DNA of 64,000 bases from Serpens sp035497915 (GTDB taxonomy: Bacteria > Pseudomonadota > Gammaproteobacteria > Pseudomonadales > Pseudomonadaceae), in the NCBI RefSeq assembly GCF_035497915.1, contig NZ_DATJCS010000048.1, positions 58,237 to 122,236 on the forward strand, read 5' to 3'. Both the position numbers and the translations under genes were made by a program. Below, piece after piece: positions 52,663-63,357 of this stretch; the stretch's first letter is position 1, and each line of letters starts with the position of its first letter. A model generated the notes under the pieces. The model was given only the letters and a program-made list of their open reading frames with translations, did no database searches and had not been told where the DNA came from.

Positions 52663-53430
52663 TTATTGACTCACCCAGCGCTGGCGCGTCCAGCCGCTCA
52701 GCGCATCCACGCCCAGCACCAGCAGCAGCATGGCGAGGATCACCGTGGCGGCCTGGGCTTCCTGGAACAGGCTCAGGCTGATGTAGAGCATTTGCCCCAG
52801 CCCGCCGGCGCCGACGAAACCGAGCACGCTGGCCATGCGGATGTTGTTCTCCCAGCGGTACAGCGTATAGGCCACCAGTTGCGGCCAGACGCCCGGCAGC
52901 GTGCCGTAGCAGAATGCGGCGACCCGCCCGCCCCCGGCCAGGCGCACCGCGTCGGCCGGTTCGGACGGCGTGTTCTCCAGTGCCTCGGCAAACAGCCGAC
53001 CCAGTACCCCGGCGGTGTGCAGCGCCAGCGCCAGGGTGCCGGCGTTCGGCCCGAGCCCGGCGGCCAGCACCATCAGCGCCGCCCAGACCAGCTCCGGAAT
53101 GGCCCGCAAGGCATTGAGCAGCAAGCGCGAAGCCTGCAGCGCCAGCACCCCATAACGTCCGGAGGCCGGCAGCGCCAGCGCCAGCCCGAGCAGCGCGGCC
53201 AGCAGGGTGCCCAGCGCCGACATGGCCAGGGTTTCCAGCGCGCCGCGGCCGATGGCGCTCAGGTGCGGCGCGGAGAAATCCGGCGACAGGAAACCGCTGG
53301 CGTAGTCGGCCATCTGGCTCAGCCCATCGGCGCTGACCAGGTTGGCGAAGTCCAGATCGAGGAACTGGAAGGACCAGAGCACCGCCAGCAGCAAGGCGGC
53401 CAGCAGCAGACCATTGCCGATACGGGTCAT
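52663..53430 (-). CDS. PhnE-type ABC transporter permease, second
   Basis: A 255-aa permease with about six helices and the conserved loop FVGAGGLGQMLYISLSLF. It is homologous to the preceding permease but diverged; two permeases suggest a heterodimeric channel. It overlaps the preceding gene by four bases. The family imports phosphonates, phosphite or related oxyanions. Confidence 0.88.
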   Translation of the reverse strand: MTRIGNGLLLAALLLAVLWSFQFLDLDFANLVSADGLSQMADYASGFLSPDFSAPHLSAIGRGALETLAMSALGTLLAALLGLALALPASGRYGVLALQASRLLLNALRAIPELVWAALMVLAAGLGPNAGTLALALHTAGVLGRLFAEALENTPSEPADAVRLAGGGRVAAFCYGTLPGVWPQLVAYTLYRWENNIRMASVLGFVGAGGLGQMLYISLSLFQEAQAATVILAMLLLVLGVDALSGWTRQRWVSQ

Positions 53431-54251
53431 GTGTAGCGCTCCCGCAGCAGCCGGCTGAGGCGGTCGGCCAGCAGCACCAGCCCCAGGAAGGTGAGCAGCA
53501 TACTGGCCACCTCGCCGCCGGCGAACATGCGCAGCGACAGGTCGATCTGCTGGCCCAGCCCACCCGCGCCGACGAAGCCCATCACCACCGAGGCGCGAAT
53601 CGCGCACTCCCAGCGGTAGACGGTGTAGGAGAGCATTTCCGAGGCGGCATTGGGCAGCACGCCATAGGCGAAGGCGGCCAGCCGTCCGCTCCCCGCCCCC
53701 AACAACGCGCGGGTGGGACGCGGGTCCACCGACTCGAAAATTTCCGCGTAGACCTTGCCGAGCATGCCGCTGTAGGTGATGGCGATGGCCAGCACCCCGG
53801 CGGTCGGCCCGAGGCCGACGGCGCGCACGAACAGCAGCGCCCAGACGATCTCCGGCACGCTGCGCAGCACGATCAGCAGCGCCCGCACCGGCCAGCGCAG
53901 CGCGATGGCCCACCAGGCCGGCCGGCCGCCGCGCGGCAGCGCCGACAGCGACAGCGCCCGGCTGGCCAGCAGCGCGCAGGGCATGCCGATCAGCAACGCC
54001 AGGCACATGCCGGCCGTGGCGATGGCCAGGGTTTCCAGGGTGGCCTGCCAGAGCAGCTGCAGAAAGGATGTGTCATGGGCCGGCGGCCAGAAACCGGACA
54101 GGAAGCTGCCCATCACGCTGGCGTTGTCCGCGCGGAACAGCGCCGTCAGGTCCAGTTCACTTAGCGACAGACCAGGCCAGAGCAAGGCCAGCGCCAGCAG
54201 GGTCAGCAGCAGCCGTGGCAGGGCCGCCGGGTCTCGGGGCACGGTATTCAT
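53427..54251 (-). CDS. PhnE-type ABC transporter permease, first
   Basis: A 274-aa permease with a long N-terminal periplasmic stretch (SELDLTALFRADNASVMGSFLSG) and the loop FVGAGGLGQQIDLSLRMF. RSVPEIVWALLFV is shared with the second permease as RAIPELVWAALMV. Its start codon shares one base region with the ATPase stop (TGATG type overlap at 54251). Confidence 0.88.
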   Translation of the reverse strand: MNTVPRDPAALPRLLLTLLALALLWPGLSLSELDLTALFRADNASVMGSFLSGFWPPAHDTSFLQLLWQATLETLAIATAGMCLALLIGMPCALLASRALSLSALPRGGRPAWWAIALRWPVRALLIVLRSVPEIVWALLFVRAVGLGPTAGVLAIAITYSGMLGKVYAEIFESVDPRPTRALLGAGSGRLAAFAYGVLPNAASEMLSYTVYRWECAIRASVVMGFVGAGGLGQQIDLSLRMFAGGEVASMLLTFLGLVLLADRLSRLLRERYT

Positions 54252-55048
54252 CAGCAGCGCGGAATGATGGAGGGCGGCGGCGCAAGGGATTCGGGCGCGG
54301 CCTGCAGTTGCGCATTGGCGTACAGGGCCTGCAGCTCGGCGGCCGTCACCTCGGCCGCGGGGCGGTCGAAGAGAATCCGTCCGTCGCGCACGCCGACGAT
54401 GCGTGGGAAATGCTCGAGCGCCAGTTCCACCGCATGCACGCTGGCCAGCAGGCTGATGCCCCGCTGCGCCGCCTCGCGATTGAGCAGCGCCAGGGTGTGC
54501 CCGGCGAGGACCGGATCCATGGCCGACACCGGCTCGTCGGCCAGAATCAGCCCAGGGGATTGATAGAGCACCCGGGCGATACCCACCCGCTGCAGCTGCC
54601 CGCCCGACAGTTGATCGCAGCGCGCGAACAGCTTGTCGGCCAGGTCCAGGCGGGCCAGCGCATCCCGTACCCCGGCGCTGTCCAGGGGATGGATCAGGTT
54701 CAGCAGAGCACGCCCCGTCGACCAGCGCCCGATGCGACCGGCGCCCACCGCCGTGACCACGCGCTGGCGCGGGGGCAACGGCGGAGTCTGGTGCACCAGG
54801 CCGATCCGCGCGCGCAGGCGCTGGCGGGCCCGGGACGACAGCGCCCAGGGCTGCTCGCCGAGCAGCTCCAGGCAGCCATGGCTGGGGCGCAAGCGGGTGG
54901 CCAGCAGATGGAGCAGCGTGGTTTTGCCGGCGCCGGAAGGTCCGATCACCGCCACCCGTTCGCCGGCCGCCACGCTCAGCTCGATATCAGAAAGCGTCTG
55001 CACCCCGTTGGCATGGACAAAGCCGACGCCGGTCAGTCGAACGCTCAC
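54251..55048 (-). CDS. PhnC-type ABC transporter ATPase
   Basis: A 265-aa ATP-binding subunit. Walker A GPSGAGKTT, signature LSGGQLQRVGIAR and Walker B ILADEPVSAMDP are intact. The start is GTG at 55048, overlapping the binding-protein stop (GTGA). The role is energy supply for the two PhnE-type permeases. Confidence 0.9.
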   Translation of the reverse strand: MSVRLTGVGFVHANGVQTLSDIELSVAAGERVAVIGPSGAGKTTLLHLLATRLRPSHGCLELLGEQPWALSSRARQRLRARIGLVHQTPPLPPRQRVVTAVGAGRIGRWSTGRALLNLIHPLDSAGVRDALARLDLADKLFARCDQLSGGQLQRVGIARVLYQSPGLILADEPVSAMDPVLAGHTLALLNREAAQRGISLLASVHAVELALEHFPRIVGVRDGRILFDRPAAEVTAAELQALYANAQLQAAPESLAPPPSIIPRC

Positions 55049-55899
55049 TCCTTGAGCAGCCCTGCCGAACGGGCCGCCTGCTCGATGCTGCGGTAGTTCT
55101 CCGGCTGGGTCTCGACGAAGCGGCTGGCGGCTTGCAGGTCGAGGATCGCCTTGTGCTCCGGGTTGGCCGAATCGAGGGCCAGGAAGGCCGCCTGGATGCG
55201 CTGCGCCAGCTCGGCATCCAGCCCGCCGCGCACCGTCCAGTTATAGTCGTAGTAGGTGGGCGTGGTGGCGAACACGCGCACCTTGTCGGTATCCACCTTG
55301 CCGCCGGCCACCAGCTTGTCCCACACCGAGGCATTCAGCACGCCGGCGTCGGCACGCCCGGCCTGCACCCAGGCGGCGGTGGCGTCATGGGCGCCGGAAT
55401 AGGCCACACGGCTGAAGTGCTCTTCCGGCACCACGCCGTCCTGCAGCATGAAGTAGCGCGGCATCAGGCTGCCGGAGGTGGAGGAAATCGAGCCGAAGGC
55501 GAAGGTCTTGCCCTTGAGGTCAGCCAGCGACTTCACCTGCGGGTCGGCGGTGACGAACTTGCTGGTGAACACCTGGTCCTGCACGCGCTGCACCAGCGGA
55601 CGCGCCTCGGGATCCTTCAGGTGCAGCTGCACGAAGGTAAAACCGCCCAGCCAGGCCAGGTCGATACGGTCGCTGGCCATGGATTCCACCACGGCGGCGT
55701 AATCGGAGACCGGCACGAATTTCACCGGCATGCCCAATTGTTGTTCCAGGTAGGCGCCCAGCGGCTTGAACTTGCGCAGCAGTTCGGTGGGCGCTTCGTC
55801 GGGGATGGCCGATACGCGCAGCACCTCGGCGGCGTGGGTAAATGCGGCGGACAGGGACAGGACGACACTGGCGACCAGCGTCAGGGAACGGTTGAGCAT
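55045..55899 (-). CDS. PhnD-like periplasmic binding protein
   Basis: A 284-aa substrate receptor with a signal peptide ending FTHAA. EVLRVSAIPDEAPTELLRKFKPLG and DLAWLGGFTFVQ are typical of the PhnD family. The P-D-E-A-P variant and two-permease layout resemble the Pseudomonas transporter that databases name putative selenate ABC transporter; other oxyanions or phosphonates are possible. No phn catabolic gene or selenium gene is next to it, so the substrate is open. Confidence 0.85.
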   Translation of the reverse strand: MLNRSLTLVASVVLSLSAAFTHAAEVLRVSAIPDEAPTELLRKFKPLGAYLEQQLGMPVKFVPVSDYAAVVESMASDRIDLAWLGGFTFVQLHLKDPEARPLVQRVQDQVFTSKFVTADPQVKSLADLKGKTFAFGSISSTSGSLMPRYFMLQDGVVPEEHFSRVAYSGAHDATAAWVQAGRADAGVLNASVWDKLVAGGKVDTDKVRVFATTPTYYDYNWTVRGGLDAELAQRIQAAFLALDSANPEHKAILDLQAASRFVETQPENYRSIEQAARSAGLLKE

Positions 55900-56024
55900 G
55901 GGATTCTCCGGTTCAATAGCGGAAAAGGGTCGGGCGGCGCGGATTATAGGAGGCGCGCGCAGGCGGCGTAAGGGCTCAATGCGGCTACGCTCATTTTCAT
56001 GCCCCGCCGACGGAGATCGCCGCG

Positions 56025-56621
56025 ATGCCCTCTCTTGCACTGCTGCGCCATACCCCTCTGCTGCTGTTCGCCCTGCTGCTGAGCGGCTGCGGCATCAACA
56101 ACATTCCCAGTTACGACGAGCAGGTAAAGTCTGCCTGGGCGCAGGTGGAGAACCAGTACCAGCGTCGCGCCGATCTGATTCCCAATCTGGTGGAGACCGT
56201 GAAGGGTTTCGCTCGGCAGGAACAGGAAACTCTCACGGCGGTCATCGAGGCCCGCGCCAGGGCCACGTCCATCCAGGTGGATGCCTCCACGCTGGACAAT
56301 CCCGAGCAGTTGCGCCAGTTCGATCAGGCCCAGCAGCAGCTCAGCGGCGCCCTGAGCCGCCTGATGGTGGTGGTGGAGCGCTATCCAGACCTCAAGTCCA
56401 ACCAGAACTTCCTGGCCCTGCAGTCGCAACTGGAAGGCACCGAAAACCGCATCGCGGTCGCGCGCCGCGACTTTATCGCCGCCGTGCAGCGCTACAACAC
56501 CGAGATCCGCACCTTCCCGGGGCGCATCTGGCACACGCTGCTGTACAGCGACATGCCGCTGCGCGAAACCTTCGAGGCCACCGCGCCGGACGCCGAGCAG
56601 GCGCCAGCCGTGCGCTTCTGA
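56025..56621 (+). CDS. LemA family lipoprotein
   Basis: A 198-aa LemA protein with a lipobox LLSGC (Cys near residue 25). The helical core has VKSAWAQVENQYQRRADLIPNLVETVKG and YNTEIRTFPG, both hallmarks of LemA. It may be an inner- or outer-membrane lipoprotein; the function is unclear. It starts an operon with two TPM-domain genes: the stop overlaps the next start (TGATG). LemA and TPM proteins are paired in many bacteria. Confidence 0.93.
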   Translation: MPSLALLRHTPLLLFALLLSGCGINNIPSYDEQVKSAWAQVENQYQRRADLIPNLVETVKGFARQEQETLTAVIEARARATSIQVDASTLDNPEQLRQFDQAQQQLSGALSRLMVVVERYPDLKSNQNFLALQSQLEGTENRIAVARRDFIAAVQRYNTEIRTFPGRIWHTLLYSDMPLRETFEATAPDAEQAPAVRF

Positions 56622-57349
56622 TGCTGCGCGCGCTGTCCGGGCTGTGCCTGCTCTTCTGGGCCGTGCTGGCATTTGCCCAGCCATCGGTACCCGCGCTCAC
56701 CGGTCGGGTGGTCGACCGCGCCGAGCTGCTCGACGCGACCCAGGAAGCGGAGCTGAGCCGCCTGCTGGCCGACCACGAGCAGGCCACCGGCGACCAGCTG
56801 GTGGTGGTCACGTTGCCCGACCTGGGCGGACGCAGCATCGAGGAAACCGGTCTCACGCTGGGCCGCGAATGGGGTATCGGCCAGAAGGGTAGCGACAACG
56901 GTGCGCTGCTGATCGTGGCCCAGGCCGAACGCCGCATCCGCATCGAGGTCGGCTATGGACTGGAGGATCGCCTGACCGATGCGCAGAGTGCGCTGATCAT
57001 CCACAACCTGATCGCCCCGGCGTTCCGCCAAGGCGATTTCGCCGGCGGGATTCGCGCCGGAGTGGAGGGGATGATCCAGGTGATCGGCGGCGAGCCGATG
57101 GAGGGCTATCTGCCGGCGCTGGGCCAGCCAGCCCAGGAGCAGCCACCACTGCTGGTGTTGCTCATCGTGTTCCTGGTGATGCTGGCGGTCATCGGCATCG
57201 GCGGTCGGGGCCGGCAGACGCGCTCGGTCATGGCCGCTGCCGCGCTGGGTTCCCTGCTCGGCCGAGGCGGCGGCGGAGGCTTTGGCGGCGGAGGATTCGG
57301 GGGCGGGGGTGGTGGCTTCGGTGGCGGCGGCGCCTCGGGTGGCTGGTAG
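56621..57349 (+). CDS. TPM-domain protein, YgcG-like, Gly-rich tail
   Basis: A 242-aa protein with a signal peptide (ending FAQPS), a TPM/Psb32 domain (about 30-155: LTGRVVDRAELLDATQEAEL, EWGIGQKGSDNGALLIVA, RIEVGYGLEDRLTD), a membrane helix near 175-195 and a C-terminal glycine-rich tail FGGGGFGGGGGGFGGGG. The TPM domain faces the periplasm. Plant relatives help repair photosystem II; the bacterial role is unknown. It is in one operon with lemA and the next gene. Confidence 0.92.
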   Translation: MLRALSGLCLLFWAVLAFAQPSVPALTGRVVDRAELLDATQEAELSRLLADHEQATGDQLVVVTLPDLGGRSIEETGLTLGREWGIGQKGSDNGALLIVAQAERRIRIEVGYGLEDRLTDAQSALIIHNLIAPAFRQGDFAGGIRAGVEGMIQVIGGEPMEGYLPALGQPAQEQPPLLVLLIVFLVMLAVIGIGGRGRQTRSVMAAAALGSLLGRGGGGGFGGGGFGGGGGGFGGGGASGGW

Positions 57350-57361
57350 ACGGGAGACGAG

Positions 57362-57979
57362 ATGAGCCTGCTCAACGAGCACGAACAACAGCGGGTGGCC
57401 GAGGCCATCGCACGGGTGGAGCGCGACACCGACGCTGAGCTGGTCACGGTGCTGGCCGCGCAGGCCGACGACTATCGCTATATCACCCTGCTCTGGGCCG
57501 GCCTGCTCGCCCTGCTGCTGCCCGGTTTGCTCAATCTGTTTGGCGATTGGTGGAGCACCCGGCAACTGCTGCTGACGCAGTGGCTGGGTTTCGTGATCCT
57601 GGCCCTGCTGTTTCGCCTGCCGGCGTTACGGCTGCGCCTGACTCCGCGCGCGGTGCGCCACTGGCGCGCCGCCAATCTGGCCCGCCGGCAGTTCCTCGAA
57701 CAGAAGCTGCATCACACCGACGGCGACGTCGGCATGCTGATCTTCGTCAGCGAGGCCGAGCACTACGTGGAGATCCTCGTCGACCGGGGCATCGCCAGCC
57801 GGGTGGACGACGCCGTCTGGCAGGACCAGGTGGACCGCTTCACCGCACAGGTGCGCAAGGGCCAGGTGCTGCCGGGCTTCCTCGATTGCATCGAGGGCTG
57901 CGGCGCGGTGCTGCGCGAGAAGCTGCCGGCCACCCACCCGCACAATCAGTTGGCCGACCGCCTGGTCATCCTGCCCTGA
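57362..57979 (+). CDS. Second TPM-domain membrane protein
   Basis: A 205-aa protein with a short N-terminal EHEQQRVAEAIARVERDTDAELVTVLA part of the TPM fold, a hydrophobic pair of helices (about 42-60 and 73-87), and GDVGMLIFVSEAEHYVEILVDRGIASRVDD, the second part of the TPM fold. It begins 12 bp after the first TPM gene. The 3' end overlaps the convergent nucleotidase gene by 14 bp. Confidence 0.9.
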   Translation: MSLLNEHEQQRVAEAIARVERDTDAELVTVLAAQADDYRYITLLWAGLLALLLPGLLNLFGDWWSTRQLLLTQWLGFVILALLFRLPALRLRLTPRAVRHWRAANLARRQFLEQKLHHTDGDVGMLIFVSEAEHYVEILVDRGIASRVDDAVWQDQVDRFTAQVRKGQVLPGFLDCIEGCGAVLREKLPATHPHNQLADRLVILP

Positions 57980-59891
57980 CCGCGCGCTGCACGCGCAGGA
58001 TCAGCCAGCCGACCAGCGCCAGCAGCACGCCGCACAACAGCGCGGCCGTCCATTGCAGCCAGCCGGCGTGGCGGAACAGCTCAGCCGGCGCCAGGCTGGC
58101 CACCCGCAGCATGCGCTGCTCGGCGGCGGCACCCTGATCGGCGAGCAGCGCCAGCCCCTGGGCATCCCGGGCCGGCAACGCCGCCACGTGGTCGAGAAAC
58201 GCCTGCCATTCCTTGTATTCCTGGATGCCCGGCGCGTCGGGGTCGCGATCCAGCACGGCATCGCGAATCTCGGCCAGCGGTCGGCCCTGGGCATCCTTGG
58301 GCACTACCTCGAACAGGCCGTAGGTCAGTTCGGGAATCAGCCAGGTGAAGCTGCCCACGTAACTGGTGGCGCCGATACTGATCAGCCCGGGCGCGGCCGG
58401 GTCCAGCTCGCGATAGCCGCGCTCGGCGTCGCCCAGCCAGATGCGGCTGACCCGATCGAACGGCATGCGCCAGGGGTTGTAGGTGAACTTCACGCCGGAG
58501 ACGCGCGGGTAGTAGCTGTCGCTGTCACGCATCTGGTAGGCGAGCAGCAGCACTTCGAGGATCTGGCGGATCTCGCGGGGAGTGAAGTACACGCGGATCA
58601 GCGGGTAACCCGGCTGGTCGTCGAACTCGCCGATGCCCAGCGGCGCGACGCGGAACAGGTCCGCCACGCTCTGCACGCCCTCGCGGCCGCGGTACAGCTC
58701 ATCACGCAGGGTGCCGTTGCCGGTGAAGGCGATATCGCTGCCGGCCCCACGGCGCAGGGCATCGGTGGCCAGATTGCCCAGCACCGGGTCGTCGTAGGCG
58801 CGCGTCAGGGTGCGCTCCACCCGGGCCATCGGCTGATCGAAGGCATAGCGGTGGGCGGCCAGCACTCGTTGGCTGACCGCCTGCTGCAACGCGGCGACCC
58901 GCTGGCCGATGACGGGATCGCCGGGAATGCGGTCGTCGATGGCATGCAGGCGGTACGCCTCGACCTGCGCGCGCCCCTGCGCATCCTGCGTCATGTGCAG
59001 CTCGCCCAGGTACTGGATCTCCGAGCCCACCTGCACGATGGTGGTGTCGTTGACCCGCAGCGGTTCGCGCAACAGGCTGTGGGAGTGCGCACCGATCACC
59101 AGGTCGATGCCCGGCACCTGCTCGACCAGCTCGACGTCCTCGCCGCGCCAGCTGCCATCGGGCTGCGCGCTGACACCCATGTGCGAGAGCAGGATCACCA
59201 CGTCGACCTGCTCCTGCTCGCGCAGCAGGCGCACCATGTCGCGGGCCGTGGCCAGCGGGTCGGCGAAAGTCACCGGCGCCATCAGCAGGCTGACTTCCAC
59301 GGCATCGCGGCCCATCAGTCCGAACAGGCCGAAACGCAGGCCGCCCTTCTCTACCACCCGGTACGACTGGATGCGACCGGCGCGCTGCAGCGCTTCCAGC
59401 GCATCGTCGTCGGTGCTCTGGGCGGAGAAGCGGATATTGCTGGCCAGGATGGGCACCTGCGGTGCGTCGTTTGCCCGCTCGGCGGCGGCAATCATCTGCG
59501 CCAGGCCGGCGGGACGGAAATCGAATTCATGATTGCCCAGGGTGGTGGCGTCGTAGCCCAGCGCGCCGAGCAGGCGCAGCTCGCCGCCTTCCTCGCGGGT
59601 CACCGTGTGGAACAGGGTACCCATGCTGAAATCGCCAGCGTCGAGGGTCAGCAGCGGCGTCTCGCCGAGCGCCGCACGGCGCTCGTGCAACAGCTTGGCC
59701 AGACGCGCCACCCCGCCCACGGTCTGGTCGTCGTTCAAGGAATCCGGACTGTATTCGCTGTTGGGGCCATAACCCAGCAACCGGGATTGCCAGTCGTTGG
59801 TGTGCAGGACCACGAAGCGGCGTTCCGCCGCGCCACTTGCCAGGCTGGCCATGAGGCAGGCCAATGCCAGCAGACTACCGATGATGCGCAT
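57966..59891 (-). CDS. Bifunctional metallophosphatase / 5'-nucleotidase, membrane-anchored
   Basis: A 641-aa periplasmic enzyme of the 5'-nucleotidase/2',3'-cyclic phosphodiesterase family. A signal peptide precedes the metallophosphatase domain (LHTNDWQSRL, DAGDF, GNHEFD, GAHSH metal-binding motifs). The C-terminal nucleotidase domain (about 350-560) contains GNGTLRDELYRG and FRVAPLG. A membrane helix near 612-633 anchors the C-terminus, unlike the soluble UshA. ATG 59891 follows AGGAG. Substrates are likely nucleotides scavenged in the periplasm. Confidence 0.92.
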   Translation of the reverse strand: MRIIGSLLALACLMASLASGAAERRFVVLHTNDWQSRLLGYGPNSEYSPDSLNDDQTVGGVARLAKLLHERRAALGETPLLTLDAGDFSMGTLFHTVTREEGGELRLLGALGYDATTLGNHEFDFRPAGLAQMIAAAERANDAPQVPILASNIRFSAQSTDDDALEALQRAGRIQSYRVVEKGGLRFGLFGLMGRDAVEVSLLMAPVTFADPLATARDMVRLLREQEQVDVVILLSHMGVSAQPDGSWRGEDVELVEQVPGIDLVIGAHSHSLLREPLRVNDTTIVQVGSEIQYLGELHMTQDAQGRAQVEAYRLHAIDDRIPGDPVIGQRVAALQQAVSQRVLAAHRYAFDQPMARVERTLTRAYDDPVLGNLATDALRRGAGSDIAFTGNGTLRDELYRGREGVQSVADLFRVAPLGIGEFDDQPGYPLIRVYFTPREIRQILEVLLLAYQMRDSDSYYPRVSGVKFTYNPWRMPFDRVSRIWLGDAERGYRELDPAAPGLISIGATSYVGSFTWLIPELTYGLFEVVPKDAQGRPLAEIRDAVLDRDPDAPGIQEYKEWQAFLDHVAALPARDAQGLALLADQGAAAEQRMLRVASLAPAELFRHAGWLQWTAALLCGVLLALVGWLILRVQRAVRAG

Positions 59892-59983
59892 GTTCACTCC
59901 TGTGGGCGCCGCCGACGGCCGGCGCGGCGGAATCATCCCATCTTTGCCCGGTCCACTGCACGAGCAGCCGTGGAGTCCTGGCC

Positions 59984-60445
59984 ATGAACGACAAGAAGCA
60001 TCCGCCCAGCGGGCCCTCCGAAATCGACACCATGGAAGACCGCATGGGCTCGATCGAGCAGCTGGATTTCGATGACCAGGGGCCGAGTGGGCGCTTCGGC
60101 GAGCCCACGCCCCGGGAGGAACTGGACCAGCTGACCCCGGAACGCGAGCGCGAGGCGGGAATGACCGGCGGAGAATCCCTCGGGCCGGACGTGCATGAGG
60201 ACGGCATCACCCAGGATGACCTCAGCCCGGAAACCCTGTACGACGAGAGCGGCGCGCGCTCACCCCACGAGCGTGGCCATGGCCTGCCGGCCGATCAGGA
60301 CCTGAGCATCGTCGACGAGACCGAGATCGGCGAGGGTGGCGGGCTGGACGAAGCCGAGATGGCGCGGGTCATGCCGCTGGATGGCCGACCCGACGAGGAA
60401 CCGAACGAGGAGGAAGACGAAGAGAACGAAGAGGACGAGCGCTAG
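59984..60445 (+). CDS. Conserved acidic hypothetical protein
   Basis: A 153-aa, highly acidic, probably disordered protein. It starts MNDKKHPPSGPSEIDTMEDR and ends in a long Glu/Asp run. The segments MGSIEQLDFDD and DDLSPETLYDESGARSPHE recall a small protein that pseudomonad genomes label serine kinase/phosphatase or HPr-related, a label with no visible enzymatic motif. The stop overlaps that of the convergent rimI gene (CTAG shared). Confidence 0.75.
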   Translation: MNDKKHPPSGPSEIDTMEDRMGSIEQLDFDDQGPSGRFGEPTPREELDQLTPEREREAGMTGGESLGPDVHEDGITQDDLSPETLYDESGARSPHERGHGLPADQDLSIVDETEIGEGGGLDEAEMARVMPLDGRPDEEPNEEEDEENEEDER

Positions 60446-60897
60446 TCGAGCAGCGTGCAGGCCATGACCAGCGCATCCTCGGAACCGCCGCCGGCGGCCG
60501 GGTAGTAGTTGCGACGCCGGCCGATCTCGTTGAAGCCGTAACGCTCGTACAACCGATAGGCGCTCTGGTTGGAGGCGCGCACCTCGAGGAAGCATTCCTG
60601 ACCCCCGCGCTCCCGCGAGCGGCTCATCAGATGCGTCAACAGGGCCAGTCCCAGCCCCCTGCCCTGGCAATCCGGCGCCACGGTGATGTTCAGCAGGTGC
60701 GCTTCGTCGAGGATCAGGTCGATGACGCCGTGGCCAACCTGGCGGCCAGCCTCAAGCATCACCCAGCATTCATACGACTTCAGGGCGTCGCGAAAGATGC
60801 CCGGCGACCAGGGATGGCTGAAGGCCGCGCGCTCGATCTTGAGCACGGTTTCGAGGTCCGCTTCGTTCATGGGGCGGAAATGCAGGCTGTCGGTCAT
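60442..60897 (-). CDS. rimI: Ribosomal protein S18-alanine N-acetyltransferase RimI
   Basis: A 151-aa GNAT enzyme that acetylates the N-terminus of ribosomal protein bS18. The acetyl-CoA loop QGRGLGLALLTHLM, the preceding LLNITVAP strand and EVRASNQSAYRLYERYGF are characteristic of RimI. It lies 17 bp behind the psi-subunit-like gene, an order also found in E. coli (holD-rimI). Confidence 0.95.
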   Translation of the reverse strand: MTDSLHFRPMNEADLETVLKIERAAFSHPWSPGIFRDALKSYECWVMLEAGRQVGHGVIDLILDEAHLLNITVAPDCQGRGLGLALLTHLMSRSRERGGQECFLEVRASNQSAYRLYERYGFNEIGRRRNYYPAAGGGSEDALVMACTLLD

Positions 60898-60914
60898 GGC
60901 GGGTCGGCGTTACT

Positions 60915-61684
60915 TCAATGGGATTGCCAGCGGCGCATCACCCGGCGCATGGAGCGCCAGAGCTCGGCCTTGAGAGCGGGTTGTTCCAGCAGCTGATCGA
61001 GGCCCGGCAGCGTCCAGGCGGGCCCCAGCGTCTCGTGGTGCAGCTCGCGCAGGAAGGCGCCGGGTTCCAGATCACCGGCGAAACGCAGCGCCGAGGGGCC
61101 CATCAGCCAGAGGCAGGCACAGGGCTCCTGTTCTTCCAGGCGCGCGGCAACGAAACTCTGCACGAACTCGCGGGCCATTTCCGGCCCCTGGTCCAGGCTG
61201 CCAGCCTGTAGGAACGGCCAGCGCACCGGTTCACCCACCAGTTGCGGGCTGTCCGGCAGGCCGGCGGCGCGTAGCAGATCGCGCAGCAGCAGATACGCGG
61301 GATCGCGCCCCTGAAACGTCTCGCCGGTGGGCAGTTCCACCAGCAGCAGGCATTGTCCGGCACGCAGCAGTTGCTGGCTGAAGCGCGGCAGTTCGCTGCT
61401 GCGGGTCACCGGCTTCGGCGCGGGCGCTGGTTCGTCCACCACGGCACTGACCGGGCGGACTTGCGGGCGCAGCTGCGGCCGCGGCAGCTCCGCGCGGGGC
61501 ATCGTTGCGGCAGGCACTGACACAGCGGTTTCCTGCACCACAGCCGGCAAACGCTCCGGCACCGCTACCGGTAACGGCAGCCACAGCTCGGCGTTGGACG
61601 GCGCCGCAAACGGCAGGGTGCGGCAGGCGACCCAGCTGTCAATCTGCATGGCGCGCAGGTAGGCGCGGCGGCGCGCTTCGTCGA

Positions 61685-61688
<4 letters not shown>
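60915..61688 (-). CDS. holD: Probable DNA polymerase III psi subunit (HolD-like)
   Basis: A 257-aa protein whose N-terminus, RAYLRAMQIDSWVACRTLPFA, resembles the single-strand-binding-protein-linking N-terminus of HolD (L-x2-GI-x2-W-x2-R). A long Pro-rich linker is followed by a C-terminal alpha/beta part (LLRAGQCLLLVELP, RWPFLQAGSLDQGP) like the psi fold. The E. coli protein is half this size; a longer psi is known in P. aeruginosa next to rimI. The start TTG at 61688 overlaps the leuA stop as TTGA and gives the normal N-terminus. An ATG 13 codons later would delete the key motif. Confidence 0.65.
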
Positions 61689-63235
<1,547 letters not shown>

Positions 63236-63357
63236 GTCGGCACCTCGCAACTCAAGCCGGAACCCGGCGCCCGGTGCTCCGGCCGCCACATGCCGCGAAT
63301 TGTGGCCGGAAACGTGCCGATGGGAAAGCATCCATTCCCGATCGGCGCCTGCGGCAG

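Noticed and set aside
58053..59987. A 644-codon open frame antisense to the 5'-nucleotidase
   Set aside because: The nucleotidase has all metal-binding motifs and a signal peptide; the antisense frame has none.
63236..63357. Leucine attenuator or leader peptide before leuA
   Set aside because: No short open frame with consecutive leucine codons and no terminator/antiterminator pair could be found.
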